Source of the DNA: Bacteroidota bacterium
Lineage (GTDB): Bacteria > Bacteroidota > Bacteroidia > Flavobacteriales > Flavobacteriaceae
Length of the DNA: 64,000 nt
Assembly (NCBI GenBank): GCA_018829465.1
Contig: JAHJTN010000017.1
Span: 1-64,000 of the forward strand
Direction of reading: 5' to 3'
How positions within the stretch are numbered: the first letter of the stretch is position 1; each line of letters begins with the position of its first letter. Positions 36,298 to 47,626 of the stretch are shown piece by piece. Made by a program: the position numbers and the translations under genes. Under the pieces are notes generated by a model. That model did not search any database. It worked only from the letters and a program-made list of their open reading frames with translations, and was not told the DNA's origin.

Positions 36298-36550
36298 GAC
36301 TGCCTGCTATACCTAGAATAGCAAGCAATATGTAACCAACATAGGCTACTAATCCTATAATGAAGCCAATCATTGTCCATTTTTTAGCCGCAGAAGAAGC
36401 GCGCTCAGAACCATCTTTGTCACCCGAATGAAACCGCGATTCAACTTTTGCGGCATTAACAATTCCTGCAATCCCAAAGGGTAAACAACATAAAATAGTT
36501 ACCAAAATGGATTCTACGAGCCAAGATTTTGGAGGTTTTTGATTTTCCAT
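36272..36550 (-). CDS. CD225/dispanin-family small membrane protein
   Basis: 92 residues with two membrane segments (about 13-32 and 58-85). The stretch LVTILCCLPFGIAGIVNAAKV is the CD225 (IFITM-like) signature. The first segment contains the paired cysteines often found in this family. The bacterial function is unknown. First gene of the three-gene unit running into DUF2752 and csaA. Confidence 0.9.
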   Translation of the reverse strand: MENQKPPKSWLVESILVTILCCLPFGIAGIVNAAKVESRFHSGDKDGSERASSAAKKWTMIGFIIGLVAYVGYILLAILGIAGSLAGLGGDF

Positions 36551-36633
36551 AATTAAAGTTTTAAAAGTTTGGTTAAAAATTTTCTAAAAATAAAAAAAAT
36601 ATTGGTACACATATTCATTTTTTTTGGTGCTGA

Positions 36634-38715
<2,082 letters not shown>

Positions 38716-38737
38716 AATTCGTTTTACAATTAAACAT

Positions 38738-38774
38738 ACCCGACTTGAGTAACCCTTAAAGTCGGGTTTTTTTT
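38738..38774 (+). terminator. Intrinsic terminator after gyrB
   Basis: A 9-bp perfect stem ACCCGACTT / AAGTCGGGT followed by eight T (38767-38774), 23 nt after the gyrB stop. Confidence 0.9.
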
Positions 38775-38834
38775 GAGCATACTGTTTATTAAAAACACAC
38801 ACACTTATTTTTTTAGAAACGAAGACTTCAAATT

Positions 38835-39851
38835 ATGATTAAAAAAATCACTGTAATCACCTGTATTTTTGTCTCTTGCCACAGCTTTGCGCAGCAAAAT
38901 TTTGAACAATTGTTGCTTTCAGGCATAGAAGACACTAAAACTTTTGCACGTTCCTACATCAGCCCGGGTGCCGAAAGTTTGATGTATAGCATCAACAGTG
39001 GATGGTTTAAAACAGCCGCGACACACAAATTTTTAGGTTTTGATATTTCATTGATCGGTGCTACACATTTTGTGGAAGATTCCGATCAGAGTTTTGATAT
39101 GAATGTCAATGATTTTCAAAACATCCGATTTCCGGATGGAAGCACATCAAAAAAAATTGCTACCGTTTTTGGCGACAATAACCCGAATGAAACCGTGATT
39201 GTAACCCTCACTGAAAACGGTTTTTCTGAAGATGTGGAAATTCTTTTGCCCGATGGCGTTGCCTCTGAAAATATAGATGTTTTGCCTGCAGCTTTTCTTC
39301 AGGCAGAATTGGGGATATTTAAAGGTACTGATTTAAAAGTCCGGTATGTTCCTGATTTTGAAACTGAAGACGTAGAAACCGGTTTGTTTGGTATAGGCAT
39401 ACAGCACGAATTGACCTCTTGGTTGCCACTCCAGCGTTTGTTGCCGGTAAATGTAGCCGTTTTGGGCGCATATACGCATTTGAACTCCGAATTCGATTTC
39501 ACGGGTAGGTCAGCCTTAGACGGCCAAAACCAAAAACTCGAACTCGATGTAGATACTTGGTTGTTTCAACTGTTTGCTTCAACCAAATTGCCCATCATCA
39601 ATTTTTATGGTGGTGTAGGTTATATCTCCGGTGAATCCGATTTTGATTTAAAAGGAACCTACGAAATTCAATCCAATATTCTATCCCAACCCAGAGTGCT
39701 TACAGATCCTTTTTCAGTTTCCAACAGCGTGTCCGGTGCCAGAGCAACGGTGGGTGCAAATTTAAAAATTGCTTTTTTTGAGATGAATGCCGAGTATCAT
39801 TTTCAAGAATACAACGCGCTGAGTGTAGGTATTCATTTCGGTATCCGATAA
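38835..39851 (+). CDS. Predicted outer-membrane protein, DUF6588-like
   Basis: 338 residues with a signal peptide (MIKKITVITCIFVSCHSFAQ). The mature protein is beta-rich, with alternating hydrophobic/polar stretches and ending FGIR. The opening NFEQLLLSGIEDTKTFARSYISP followed by FKTAATHKFLGFDI resembles the Bacteroidetes DUF6588 family, for which no function is known. It is on its own, between terminator and mdh. The family call is from memory of the pattern. Confidence 0.78.
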   Translation: MIKKITVITCIFVSCHSFAQQNFEQLLLSGIEDTKTFARSYISPGAESLMYSINSGWFKTAATHKFLGFDISLIGATHFVEDSDQSFDMNVNDFQNIRFPDGSTSKKIATVFGDNNPNETVIVTLTENGFSEDVEILLPDGVASENIDVLPAAFLQAELGIFKGTDLKVRYVPDFETEDVETGLFGIGIQHELTSWLPLQRLLPVNVAVLGAYTHLNSEFDFTGRSALDGQNQKLELDVDTWLFQLFASTKLPIINFYGGVGYISGESDFDLKGTYEIQSNILSQPRVLTDPFSVSNSVSGARATVGANLKIAFFEMNAEYHFQEYNALSVGIHFGIR

Positions 39852-39918
39852 TGTAAGAATAATGGTTTGAGTCGTCTAATTTAGCTGATTTGACAAACAA
39901 AAAATTCTCAAAAAGTCT

Positions 39919-39926
39919 TATATTTG
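39919..39926 (+). promoter_or_regulatory. Promoter -7 box for mdh
   Basis: TATATTTG, 40 nt before the mdh ATG. A TTG lies at 39890-39892, 26 nt upstream, slightly further than the usual 17-23. Confidence 0.5.
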
Positions 39927-39966
39927 TGCGTCACCAAACGAATTATTCTAATCTTAATTTTATTTT

Positions 39967-40902
39967 ATGAAAGTTACAATAGTAGGCGCAGGAAACGTAG
40001 GCGCAACTTGTGCAGATGTGATTTCTTACCGACAAATTGCCAGCGAAGTTGTATTACTCGACATCAAGGAAGGATTTGCTGAAGGTAAGGCCCTCGACAT
40101 TATGCAATGTGCCACCACCACAGGTTTTACCACCAAAGTATCGGGCACTACCGGCGATTATTCCAAAACGGCCAACAGCGATGTGGTAGTCATCACTTCA
40201 GGTATTCCACGAAAACCGGGTATGACACGTGAAGAGTTAATCGGCATCAATGCAGGGATAGTGAAGTCAGTTGCAGACAGCATCCTCGAATATTCACCCG
40301 ACGCTATCATCGTTGTTGTTTCCAACCCTATGGATACCATGACTTATTTGGCGCATAAATCGCTTGGCCTACCCAAAAACCGCATTATTGGCATGGGTGG
40401 TGCTTTAGACAGTTCGCGCTTTAAAACCTATTTGTCTTTGGCGCTCAACAGGCCGTCTAACGACATACAAGGCATGGTTATTGGTGGTCATGGCGATACA
40501 ACGATGATTCCTTTAACCCGTTTGGCCACTTACAACGGTTTGCCTGTCTCAAACTTTTTAAGTGCTGAGGCTCTGGAAAAAGTTGCTGCCGACACCATGG
40601 TGGGCGGTGCAACTCTGACGAAATTGTTAGGCACCTCAGCTTGGTACGCTCCCGGGGCTTCTGTCGCCTATTTGGTTGACAGTATTTTGAATGACCGAAA
40701 AAGAATTATTCCATGTTCGGTATATTTGAATGGTGAATACGGTCAAAAAGACATCTGTATTGGCGTCCCGGTTATTATTGGAAAGAGCGGGGTAGAAGAA
40801 ATCGTAGATATCAACCTGAACGACCAAGAAAAATCTCTTTTTGAGGCCAGTGCCGCTAAAGTACGGGAGATGAACGATGCCTTAAATGAAGTTTTAAAAT
40901 AA
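39967..40902 (+). CDS. mdh: Malate dehydrogenase (LDH-like type)
   Basis: 311 residues. NAD-dependent malate/oxaloacetate step of the TCA cycle. The nucleotide fold opens with VTIVGAGNVGATCADVI, then TSGIPRKPGMTREELIGINAGI (mobile loop with substrate arginines), VVVSNPMDTMTYLAHK, the loop Arg in RIIGMGGALDSSRF and the catalytic His in VIGGHGDTTMIPL. Arg rather than Gln in PRKPGMTR and the length favour malate over lactate as substrate. Own promoter and terminator, so monocistronic. Confidence 0.97.
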   Translation: MKVTIVGAGNVGATCADVISYRQIASEVVLLDIKEGFAEGKALDIMQCATTTGFTTKVSGTTGDYSKTANSDVVVITSGIPRKPGMTREELIGINAGIVKSVADSILEYSPDAIIVVVSNPMDTMTYLAHKSLGLPKNRIIGMGGALDSSRFKTYLSLALNRPSNDIQGMVIGGHGDTTMIPLTRLATYNGLPVSNFLSAEALEKVAADTMVGGATLTKLLGTSAWYAPGASVAYLVDSILNDRKRIIPCSVYLNGEYGQKDICIGVPVIIGKSGVEEIVDINLNDQEKSLFEASAAKVREMNDALNEVLK

Positions 40903-40923
40903 GGTTTTATAAGTATAATTTTT

Positions 40924-40957
40924 AAAGGCTTTTGGATACACCGAAAGCCTTTTTTTA
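40924..40957 (+). terminator. Intrinsic terminator after mdh
   Basis: Stem AAAGGCTTT / AAAGCCTTT with inner GG/CC pairs, followed by a run of seven T. 22 nt after the mdh stop. Confidence 0.9.
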
Positions 40958-40973
40958 TTTTCCTTAAAATTAA

Positions 40974-41004
40974 TTGTCTAATCAGTAGGTAAATTCTATA
41001 TTTG
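40974..41004 (+). promoter_or_regulatory. Promoter for secDF (TTG - 20 nt - TATATTTG)
   Basis: TTG at 40974-40976, then 20 nt, then TATATTTG at 40997-41004, 35 nt before ATG 41040. Confidence 0.65.
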
Positions 41005-41039
41005 TCCGTTTTTTAAAATACCCTTAACACTAGACTAAA

Positions 41040-44000
41040 ATGCAAAATAAAGGACTGATTAGGCTGTTTGCGATTTTATTCGGACTGGTAAGTATTTACC
41101 AGCTATCGTTCACTTTTGTGGCTAACAGCATTGAGGAAAAAGCCAAAATGTATGCAGCCGGCCAAGTGGATGCATCCGCCGAAAATTACACACAGTTAAG
41201 AGAGCAAGCCGAGAGAAGTTACCTGGACTCCCTTAAAAATGAAAAGGTTTACAACTTAGGTTTTACGAGTTATAATTATTCGGAAGTTAAAGACCGTGAA
41301 TTGAACAAAGGTCTCGATTTGAAAGGTGGTATCAACGTCATCCTTCAAATATCGGTTAAAGACATTATTAGAGGGCTATCCAACTACAGCAAAGAACCCA
41401 CATTCAACGAAGCTTTGCTTTTGGCAGATCAGTTGCAGAAGCAAACCCAAGATGCCTATGTAGAGTCCTTTTTTCAAGCGTTTGATCAGGTAAATGCCAA
41501 AAATGGCACCAATGTAAAGCTTGCCTCACCTGATATCTTTGCCAACAAATCGCTTAGTGGCAGCATCAATTTTGATTCGGCCGACAATGAAGTGAAAAAT
41601 GTGATTCGTACCAAAGTTGACGAATCTGTCGTAAGTGCTTTCGAAGTATTGCGCAAGAGAATTGACAAATTTGGTGTTACCCAACCCAACATCCAACGAT
41701 TGGGAAGTACAGGCCGCATCTTGGTTGAACTTCCAGGAGCCAAAGACATTGACCGTGTAAAGAAACTGCTTCAAAGTACAGCGCAATTAGAATTTTGGGA
41801 AACCTACAAAGCCGATGAATTGGTGCCTTTTATCAGTGCCGCCAATCAGTATTTGAAAGAAACCGTGAAACCAAAAGTTGCCAGCCAAGAAGTAGTCAAA
41901 CCCACCGGTATCGATTCGCTTTTGGTGGATGTGAAAAAAGATTCTTTGGAGCAAGCAGCCAACAACAATCCGCTTTTCGATTTGTTCAATATGGAACAAT
42001 CAAGAGCCTATCCGGGTGGTCCGGTAGTGGCTACGGTTGCCATTAAAGACACCGCTACCTTCAACGCATATTTAAAAATGCCTCAAGTGCGCAACCTGCT
42101 TCAAGGAGAGCAAAAATTTGTCAGATTTGCTTGGAGCAAGCCCGAAACAGATTTGAGTGAAACCCTTGATTTATATGCTTTAAAATCTAATCGCGATGCC
42201 ATTCCGCCACTTAGCGGAAGTGTTATCGTAGATGCGCAACAATCATATGACCAACTGGGCCAACCTTCTGTAACCATGCAAATGGACGGAACGGGTGCTA
42301 AAATTTGGGAACAACTCACCGGTAAAGCATCACAACAGAACAGCAACATCGCTATTGTGCTCGACAATGTTGTGTATTCAGCACCGGGCGTATCAAGAGG
42401 AGCTATCTCTGGCGGAAGATCTGAAATTTCAGGGAATTTCACACTCAACGAAGCCATTGACCTTGCCAACGTATTGCGCGCCGGTAAACTACCAGCTTCT
42501 GCTGATATTATTCAATCTGAAGTGGTAGGTCCATCACTGGGTCAAGAAGCCATAGACAGCGGCGTGAGTTCTTTTATGATTGCTTTTGCCATTGTTCTAC
42601 TTTGGATGATATTTTACTACGGCTACGCCGGAGCTTTTGCAGATGTGGCTTTGTTGTTTAACCTTTTGGTTATTTTTGGTGTCATGTCTGGCCTCGGAGC
42701 TGTTCTGACTTTACCCGGTATAGCAGGTATTGTGTTGACCATCGGTATGTCGGTAGATGCGAATGTCATTATTTACGAGCGTGCCAAAGAAGAACTTTTT
42801 GCAGGTAAAAATGTCAAAGAAGCAGTTGCACACGCATTTAGTTGGAAAGGTGCTATGTCTTCTATTTTTGATGCCAACATCACCACAGCATTGACGGCTC
42901 TGATCTTGTTCCTTTTCGGAACAGGTCCTATAAAAGGCTTTGCAACCACCCTTTTGATTGGTATCGCAACTTCCTTGTTTTCGGCCATTTTTATTTCAAG
43001 ATTGTTTATTGAGTGGTTCTTAAACAAAGGCAAACAGCTCGATTTTTCCACACCGATTACCAAAAAATGGTTTACCAACCTGTCTATCGATTTTCTCGGT
43101 AAGAAAAAAATTGCTTACCTGTTTTCAGGGAGCATGATTGTGGTAGCCTTGATTTCTTTGTTTTCTATGGGCCTCAACTGGGGTGTGGATTTTGTCGGAG
43201 GACGAACCTATCAGGTTAGATTCGAAAACCCCATCAGCGCTACCGAAGTCCAAACAGCTATCGTAGCTGAATTTGGCAGTGGTGAAGTAAAAACTTTCGG
43301 CTCGCCCGAACAGCTAAAAATCACAACCAAATACAAAGTAGAAGAAGAGGGCAACGAGGTAGATGACGAAATAGAACAAAAACTCTTTACAGTTTTACAA
43401 CCCTACTTACCCGATGGTACCACTTTGGCACATTTTGCCACGATTTCCGAAGACAAATCGGTCGGTATCATGAAGACTTTTAAAGTAACCCCTACCATTG
43501 CCGATGATATTCAGCGAAACTCTGTTTGGGCTATTTTAGGTTCGCTCATTATCGTATTTATCTACATTTTGATGCGTTTTGCCAAATGGCAATTCAGTTT
43601 GGGAGCCGTAGCTGCTGTTTTTCACGACGTATTGGTAGTAATGGGTGTTTTCTCTATATTTTATAAGTTTTTGCCCTTCAATATGGAGATTGACCAAGCC
43701 TTCATAGCAGCCATACTCACAGTGATTGGTTATTCGCTCAACGATACCGTTATTGTATTTGACCGTATTCGAGAATACCTTTCCGAAACCTCGAGCAGGA
43801 AATTTGATACTTTGGTAAACGAAGCTTTGAATTCGACCCTTAGCCGAACCATCAACACGTCTGCGACCACTATAGTGGTATTGCTCACCATTTTCCTGTT
43901 TGGAGGTGAGTCAATCAGAGGGTTTATTTTTGCAATCCTAGTTGGAATTGTAGTTGGAACCTATTCATCCTTATTTGTGGCAACACCCATTATGACAGAC

Positions 44001-44048
44001 ACCATCAACAAGGCCGAGGCTAAAAAAGCATTAAAAGGTAAAAACTAA
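41040..44048 (+). CDS. secDF: Protein translocase SecDF, fused form
   Basis: 1002 residues, SecD and SecF in one chain as usual in Bacteroidetes. An RND-type membrane protein that uses the proton gradient to pull proteins through SecYEG. The SecD half has the first helix (7-27), NKGLDLKGGINVILQISVKD, the periplasmic P1 region and LRAGKLPASADIIQSEVVGPSLG, then VLTIGMSVDANVIIYERAKEE. The SecF half begins near residue 690 (LNWGVDFVGGRTYQVRFENP) and has AAILTVIGYSLNDTVIVFDRIRE. Twelve membrane helices are expected. Single gene; the histidine operon starts ~200 nt later. Confidence 0.98.
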   Translation: MQNKGLIRLFAILFGLVSIYQLSFTFVANSIEEKAKMYAAGQVDASAENYTQLREQAERSYLDSLKNEKVYNLGFTSYNYSEVKDRELNKGLDLKGGINVILQISVKDIIRGLSNYSKEPTFNEALLLADQLQKQTQDAYVESFFQAFDQVNAKNGTNVKLASPDIFANKSLSGSINFDSADNEVKNVIRTKVDESVVSAFEVLRKRIDKFGVTQPNIQRLGSTGRILVELPGAKDIDRVKKLLQSTAQLEFWETYKADELVPFISAANQYLKETVKPKVASQEVVKPTGIDSLLVDVKKDSLEQAANNNPLFDLFNMEQSRAYPGGPVVATVAIKDTATFNAYLKMPQVRNLLQGEQKFVRFAWSKPETDLSETLDLYALKSNRDAIPPLSGSVIVDAQQSYDQLGQPSVTMQMDGTGAKIWEQLTGKASQQNSNIAIVLDNVVYSAPGVSRGAISGGRSEISGNFTLNEAIDLANVLRAGKLPASADIIQSEVVGPSLGQEAIDSGVSSFMIAFAIVLLWMIFYYGYAGAFADVALLFNLLVIFGVMSGLGAVLTLPGIAGIVLTIGMSVDANVIIYERAKEELFAGKNVKEAVAHAFSWKGAMSSIFDANITTALTALILFLFGTGPIKGFATTLLIGIATSLFSAIFISRLFIEWFLNKGKQLDFSTPITKKWFTNLSIDFLGKKKIAYLFSGSMIVVALISLFSMGLNWGVDFVGGRTYQVRFENPISATEVQTAIVAEFGSGEVKTFGSPEQLKITTKYKVEEEGNEVDDEIEQKLFTVLQPYLPDGTTLAHFATISEDKSVGIMKTFKVTPTIADDIQRNSVWAILGSLIIVFIYILMRFAKWQFSLGAVAAVFHDVLVVMGVFSIFYKFLPFNMEIDQAFIAAILTVIGYSLNDTVIVFDRIREYLSETSSRKFDTLVNEALNSTLSRTINTSATTIVVLLTIFLFGGESIRGFIFAILVGIVVGTYSSLFVATPIMTDTINKAEAKKALKGKN

Positions 44049-44085
44049 CTTTTTGGCAGAAATTTGATAATTTTTATAAATCTAT

Positions 44086-44115
44086 TTGAAAGCAACACAT
44101 TTCGATTTATATTTG
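44086..44115 (+). promoter_or_regulatory. Promoter of the histidine operon (TTG - 19 nt - TATATTTG)
   Basis: TTG at 44086-44088, 19-nt spacer, TATATTTG at 44108-44115. Only seven bases separate it from the leader-peptide ATG at 44123, so the leader ORF would be at or near the 5' end of the RNA. Confidence 0.65.
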
Positions 44116-44122
44116 CACCATC

Positions 44123-44176
44123 ATGAGTAACAAAAACACACATCATCATACTTTCTTCTTCGTTCAGACGAGGTAG
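44123..44176 (+). CDS. hisL: Histidine operon leader peptide (His-His-His / Phe-Phe-Phe)
   Basis: A 17-codon ORF, MSNKNTHHHTFFFVQTR then TAG, too short for normal gene calls. Three consecutive His codons are followed by three Phe codons, between an operon promoter and a strong terminator, all ahead of hisG. This is the classic arrangement of transcription attenuation, in which ribosome stalling at scarce His-tRNA prevents termination. The His codons (44141-44149) overlap the left arm of a perfect 8-bp stem ATCATACT (44145-44152) / AGTATGAT (44175-44182). No usual Shine-Dalgarno sequence is visible before the ATG. Function inferred from context. Confidence 0.82.
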   Translation: MSNKNTHHHTFFFVQTR

Positions 44177-44199
44177 TATGATATGCGTAACATTCATAC

Positions 44200-44233
44200 A
44201 AACCCGTTTGAGTACAATCAAACGGGTTTTTTT
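44200..44233 (+). terminator. Attenuator terminator before hisG
   Basis: A perfect 12-bp stem AAACCCGTTTGA / TCAAACGGGTTT with a 6-nt loop and seven T at 44227-44233, 16 nt before the hisG ATG. It lies inside the operon transcript, so it must be bypassed for hisG expression. Confidence 0.88.
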
Positions 44234-44249
44234 ATTTTAATAAGTATAT

Positions 44250-45107
44250 ATGGAAAAATTAAAAATTGCTGTACAAAAATCGGGGCGTCTCAATGAAGAT
44301 TCGCTTCAAATTTTAAAAGATTGCGGAATTTCTATCGATAACGGACAAGACCAACTCAAAGCAGAGGCTCGAAATTTTCCGTTAGAAGTTTTATACTTGC
44401 GCAACGGAGACATTCCTCAATACCTGAGAGACGGCGTGGTAGATGCGGCCATCATAGGTGAAAATTTGTTGATTGAAAAAGGAGACGATCTGCCCATCAA
44501 AGAGCGGCTTGGCTTTTCTAAATGCCGTGTATCTTTGGCAGTACCAAAAGATGCCGAATTTTCATCTGTCAAAGACTTTCAGGGCAAACGCATTGCCACT
44601 TCCTATCCAAATACAGTGACGTCCTATCTGCAAAAAAATAATGTGCAGGCCGAATTACACATCATTAACGGCTCTGTAGAGATTGCGCCAAACATCGGGC
44701 TTGCCGATGCCATCTGCGATATTGTATCGAGTGGGAGCACGCTTTTTAAAAACAACCTCAGAGAAGTGGAAGTGATTTTGAAAAGCGAAGCCGTGTTGGC
44801 AATAAACCCGAATCTGTCGGCTGATAAAAACGACATTTTAAACACCCTTTGCTTCCGCATACAATCGGTTTTAAAAGCCCGTGATTCAAAATATGTGTTG
44901 CTCAATGCGCCGAATGACAAACTAGCAGATATCATCAAACTATTGCCCGGCATGAGAAGTCCTACTGTACTGCCTTTGGCGGAGGCCGGTTGGAGCTCTG
45001 TCCACACCGTGATCAACAAAGACAAGTTTTGGGAAATCATAGATGCACTCAAGGCTAAAGGTGCTGAAGGTATCTTGGTTTGCCCTATCGAAAAAATGGT
45101 TCTTTAA
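44250..45107 (+). CDS. hisG: ATP phosphoribosyltransferase (long form)
   Basis: 285 residues; first enzyme of histidine synthesis, joining ATP and PRPP. MEKLKIAVQKSGRLNEDSL, the catalytic core RKDGDIPQYLRDGVVDAAIIGEN-type segment, and the PRPP loop LADAICDIVSSGSTLFKNNL are typical. The C-terminal domain (about 215-285, PTVLPLAEAGWSSVHTVI) is the ACT-like regulatory part, so this is the long homohexameric form that needs no HisZ and is inhibited by histidine. Preceded by the leader peptide and attenuator. 137 nt separate it from hisD, containing only AT-rich sequence and a weak ACACGC/GCGTGT inverted repeat. Confidence 0.97.
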   Translation: MEKLKIAVQKSGRLNEDSLQILKDCGISIDNGQDQLKAEARNFPLEVLYLRNGDIPQYLRDGVVDAAIIGENLLIEKGDDLPIKERLGFSKCRVSLAVPKDAEFSSVKDFQGKRIATSYPNTVTSYLQKNNVQAELHIINGSVEIAPNIGLADAICDIVSSGSTLFKNNLREVEVILKSEAVLAINPNLSADKNDILNTLCFRIQSVLKARDSKYVLLNAPNDKLADIIKLLPGMRSPTVLPLAEAGWSSVHTVINKDKFWEIIDALKAKGAEGILVCPIEKMVL

Positions 45108-45244
45108 ATATAGATTGTAAATTTTATGTTGTGAAACACGCATGGAAATTGCTTTTACACGCGTGTAATATTATTTGGTTTTTTAATCCCGATGTACTAT
45201 GCGCAGGTTGAAGCATAACCGCTGAAAAAAAATAAAACAAGTAT

Positions 45245-46522
45245 ATGAATACATTTTTTAATCCCGAAAGATCTACTTGGCCACAACTCTTACAGCGACC
45301 AACACAGACGATTGGTGATATAGAGGAAACCGTAAACCATGTTTTTGAAAAAGTCACACAACAAGGAGACCGAGCGCTTAGAGAATTCACTCAAAAATTT
45401 GATCAGGTAGAAATACAGCATTTTGCTGTATCGGAAACCGAATTCAATGAAGCCAATCATCAAATTTCTGCTGATTTAAAGAATGCTATATCTCTCGCAA
45501 AGCAAAATATTGAGTCGTTTCATAAAGCCCAAAAATTGGGAAAATGTGTGGTAGAAACTTCGCCTGGTGTTTTGTGTTGGCAAGAAGCCAGGCCCATAGA
45601 AAAGGTAGGTTTGTACATACCCGGAGGAACAGCCCCTTTGTTTTCTACCATTTTAATGTTGGCTGTACCCGCTGTGATAGCAGGTTGTAAAGAAATTGTC
45701 ATCTGCTCGCCACCCGACAAAAACGGACACATTCACCCGGCTATTTTGTACACAGCTTCTGTTTGTGGCATCAAAAAAATATTTAAAGTTGGCGGCATTC
45801 AGGCCATTGCAGCGCTCACTTTTGGTACGGAATCCATCCCGAGTGTTTATAAAATTTTCGGACCCGGAAATCAGTTTGTAACCGTCGCCAAACAATTGGC
45901 TACAAGGCACGGCGTAGCCATCGATATGCCGGCCGGTCCGTCAGAATTGTTGGTCGTAGCAGATGAAACGGCAAATCCTGCCTTTGTGGCAGCCGACTTG
46001 CTCAGCCAAGCCGAACACGGAAAAGACAGCCAAGTGTTGCTGGTTGCTACTTGTCGAATTTTGATAGACAAAGTAATCGGCGAAGTAGCTTCTCAAATAG
46101 ATGCGTTGCCCAGAAAGGCAATAGCCGAAAAAGCCATGGAAAATTCCAGATTTATTTTTGTGGAAAACAAAGAAACTGCCATTGACCTCATCAATGCCTA
46201 CGCGCCCGAGCATTTTATCATACAAGCCCGGCACGAGGATTTTTATGCAAATCATATCATCAATGTGGGTTCTGTTTTCATAGGTCCTTATACACCGGAG
46301 AGCGCAGGTGATTATGCGTCAGGAACCAACCATACTTTACCAACAAATGGATTTGCCCGGCAATATAGCGGTGTGAATTTGGATAGTTTTACCAAAAAAG
46401 TAACCTTCCAAAAAATTAGCAAAAAAGGCATTCAGCAGATTGGTGGCGCTATCGAAATCATGGCAGAAACCGAAGGGCTTCAAGCGCATAGAAATGCAGT
46501 AACCCTCAGAATTAATGAATAA
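45245..46522 (+). CDS. hisD: Histidinol dehydrogenase
   Basis: 425 residues. Catalyses the last two steps, histidinol to histidine, with NAD and zinc. Core motifs: EKVGLYIPGGTAPLFSTILMLAVPA, KIFGPGNQFVTVAKQLA, the segment IDMPAGPSELLVVADETANP and the zinc/catalytic region YAPEHFIIQAR, then GDYASGTNHTLPTNGFAR with a conserved His. Full length. Second gene of the operon. Confidence 0.97.
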   Translation: MNTFFNPERSTWPQLLQRPTQTIGDIEETVNHVFEKVTQQGDRALREFTQKFDQVEIQHFAVSETEFNEANHQISADLKNAISLAKQNIESFHKAQKLGKCVVETSPGVLCWQEARPIEKVGLYIPGGTAPLFSTILMLAVPAVIAGCKEIVICSPPDKNGHIHPAILYTASVCGIKKIFKVGGIQAIAALTFGTESIPSVYKIFGPGNQFVTVAKQLATRHGVAIDMPAGPSELLVVADETANPAFVAADLLSQAEHGKDSQVLLVATCRILIDKVIGEVASQIDALPRKAIAEKAMENSRFIFVENKETAIDLINAYAPEHFIIQARHEDFYANHIINVGSVFIGPYTPESAGDYASGTNHTLPTNGFARQYSGVNLDSFTKKVTFQKISKKGIQQIGGAIEIMAETEGLQAHRNAVTLRINE

Positions 46523-46573
46523 ATTTGTTCTTTTTAAGGCGCAAGCGACATCATATAAATACAAACAGTAAAC

Positions 46574-47623
46574 ATGAGTTTCGATATTGACAAATGGGTG
46601 AGGCCTAACATCAAAAAACTAAAACCTTATGCGTCAGCACGTGATGAGTTTAAGGATTTTAATCGAGAAATGGTTTTTTTAGACGCCAACGAAAATCCGT
46701 TCGAAAACGGTGTAAACCGATATCCGGATCCGCAGCAATTGACGCTGAAGCAAGCCATATCGCAAAGAAAAAAAATAGCTGCCAATCAAATTTTGCTTGG
46801 CAACGGCAGCGACGAAGTTCTTGATTTGTTGTTTCGGGCCTTTTGTGAACCGGGGCAAGACAACATCATCACTTTGCCGCCAACATACGGTATGTATGGC
46901 GTGTTGGCAGCAACCAACAATATTGAAAACAGAGAAATTTGGCTCGGTGATGATTTTCAACCCCAAGTTTCAAATGTACTTAAAGTGGTAGATTCGCGGA
47001 GCAAATTGCTTTTTATTTGTTCGCCAAACAATCCCACGGGCAATGATGTTGATCCATCGAAAATTGAAATGATTTTAAACCAATTTTCGGGTTTGGTTAT
47101 TGTTGACGAGGCTTATATCGATTTTACAACTAGAAAAAGCTGGCTCAACAGATTGACTGAATTTGAAAATCTTGTGGTGGTTCAAACCTTGTCAAAAGCC
47201 TACGGCATGGCAGGTATTCGATTGGGTATGTGCTTTGCATCAAAGGAAATAGTGGCTGTGCTCAACAAAATAAAACCGCCCTACAATGTGAACCAACTCA
47301 CGCAAACACGTGCTTTGCAAGGATTCTTACAAACCGAACAAATCGGCAAACAGGTACAGTCCATTTTAAAGGAACGCCAAAGACTGATTGAATTTTTTAC
47401 AAACCTTCCTTTTGTTGAAAACGTTTTTCCTTCCGATGCCAATTTTATTTTGATTCGCGTGGACGATGCTGACCTGCGCTACGGTCAATTTATCAGCAAA
47501 GGCATTGTCATAAGAAACCGAAGCACGCAGCCACTTTGCGAAAACACGCTACGCATCACAGTGGGCACGCCGGAAGAAAACGATACTTTGATTAAAACTA
47601 TAAAAGATATTTTAGCTACTTAA
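46574..47623 (+). CDS. hisC: Histidinol-phosphate aminotransferase
   Basis: 349 residues, PLP-dependent. Transaminates imidazole acetol phosphate using glutamate. Motifs: FLDANENPFENGVNRYPDP (the N-terminal HisC signature), LLGNGSDEVLDLLFRAF, FICSPNNPTGNDVD, VDEAYIDFT with the PLP-binding Asp, and the PLP lysine in VVQTLSKAYGMAGIRLG. Normal length. It is separated from hisB by 3 nt, so translation is probably coupled. Confidence 0.97.
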   Translation: MSFDIDKWVRPNIKKLKPYASARDEFKDFNREMVFLDANENPFENGVNRYPDPQQLTLKQAISQRKKIAANQILLGNGSDEVLDLLFRAFCEPGQDNIITLPPTYGMYGVLAATNNIENREIWLGDDFQPQVSNVLKVVDSRSKLLFICSPNNPTGNDVDPSKIEMILNQFSGLVIVDEAYIDFTTRKSWLNRLTEFENLVVVQTLSKAYGMAGIRLGMCFASKEIVAVLNKIKPPYNVNQLTQTRALQGFLQTEQIGKQVQSILKERQRLIEFFTNLPFVENVFPSDANFILIRVDDADLRYGQFISKGIVIRNRSTQPLCENTLRITVGTPEENDTLIKTIKDILAT

Positions 47624-47626
47624 ATC

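Noticed and set aside
45108-45244. Missing small gene between hisG and hisD
   Set aside because: Only AT-rich sequence with stops in all frames and a weak inverted repeat.
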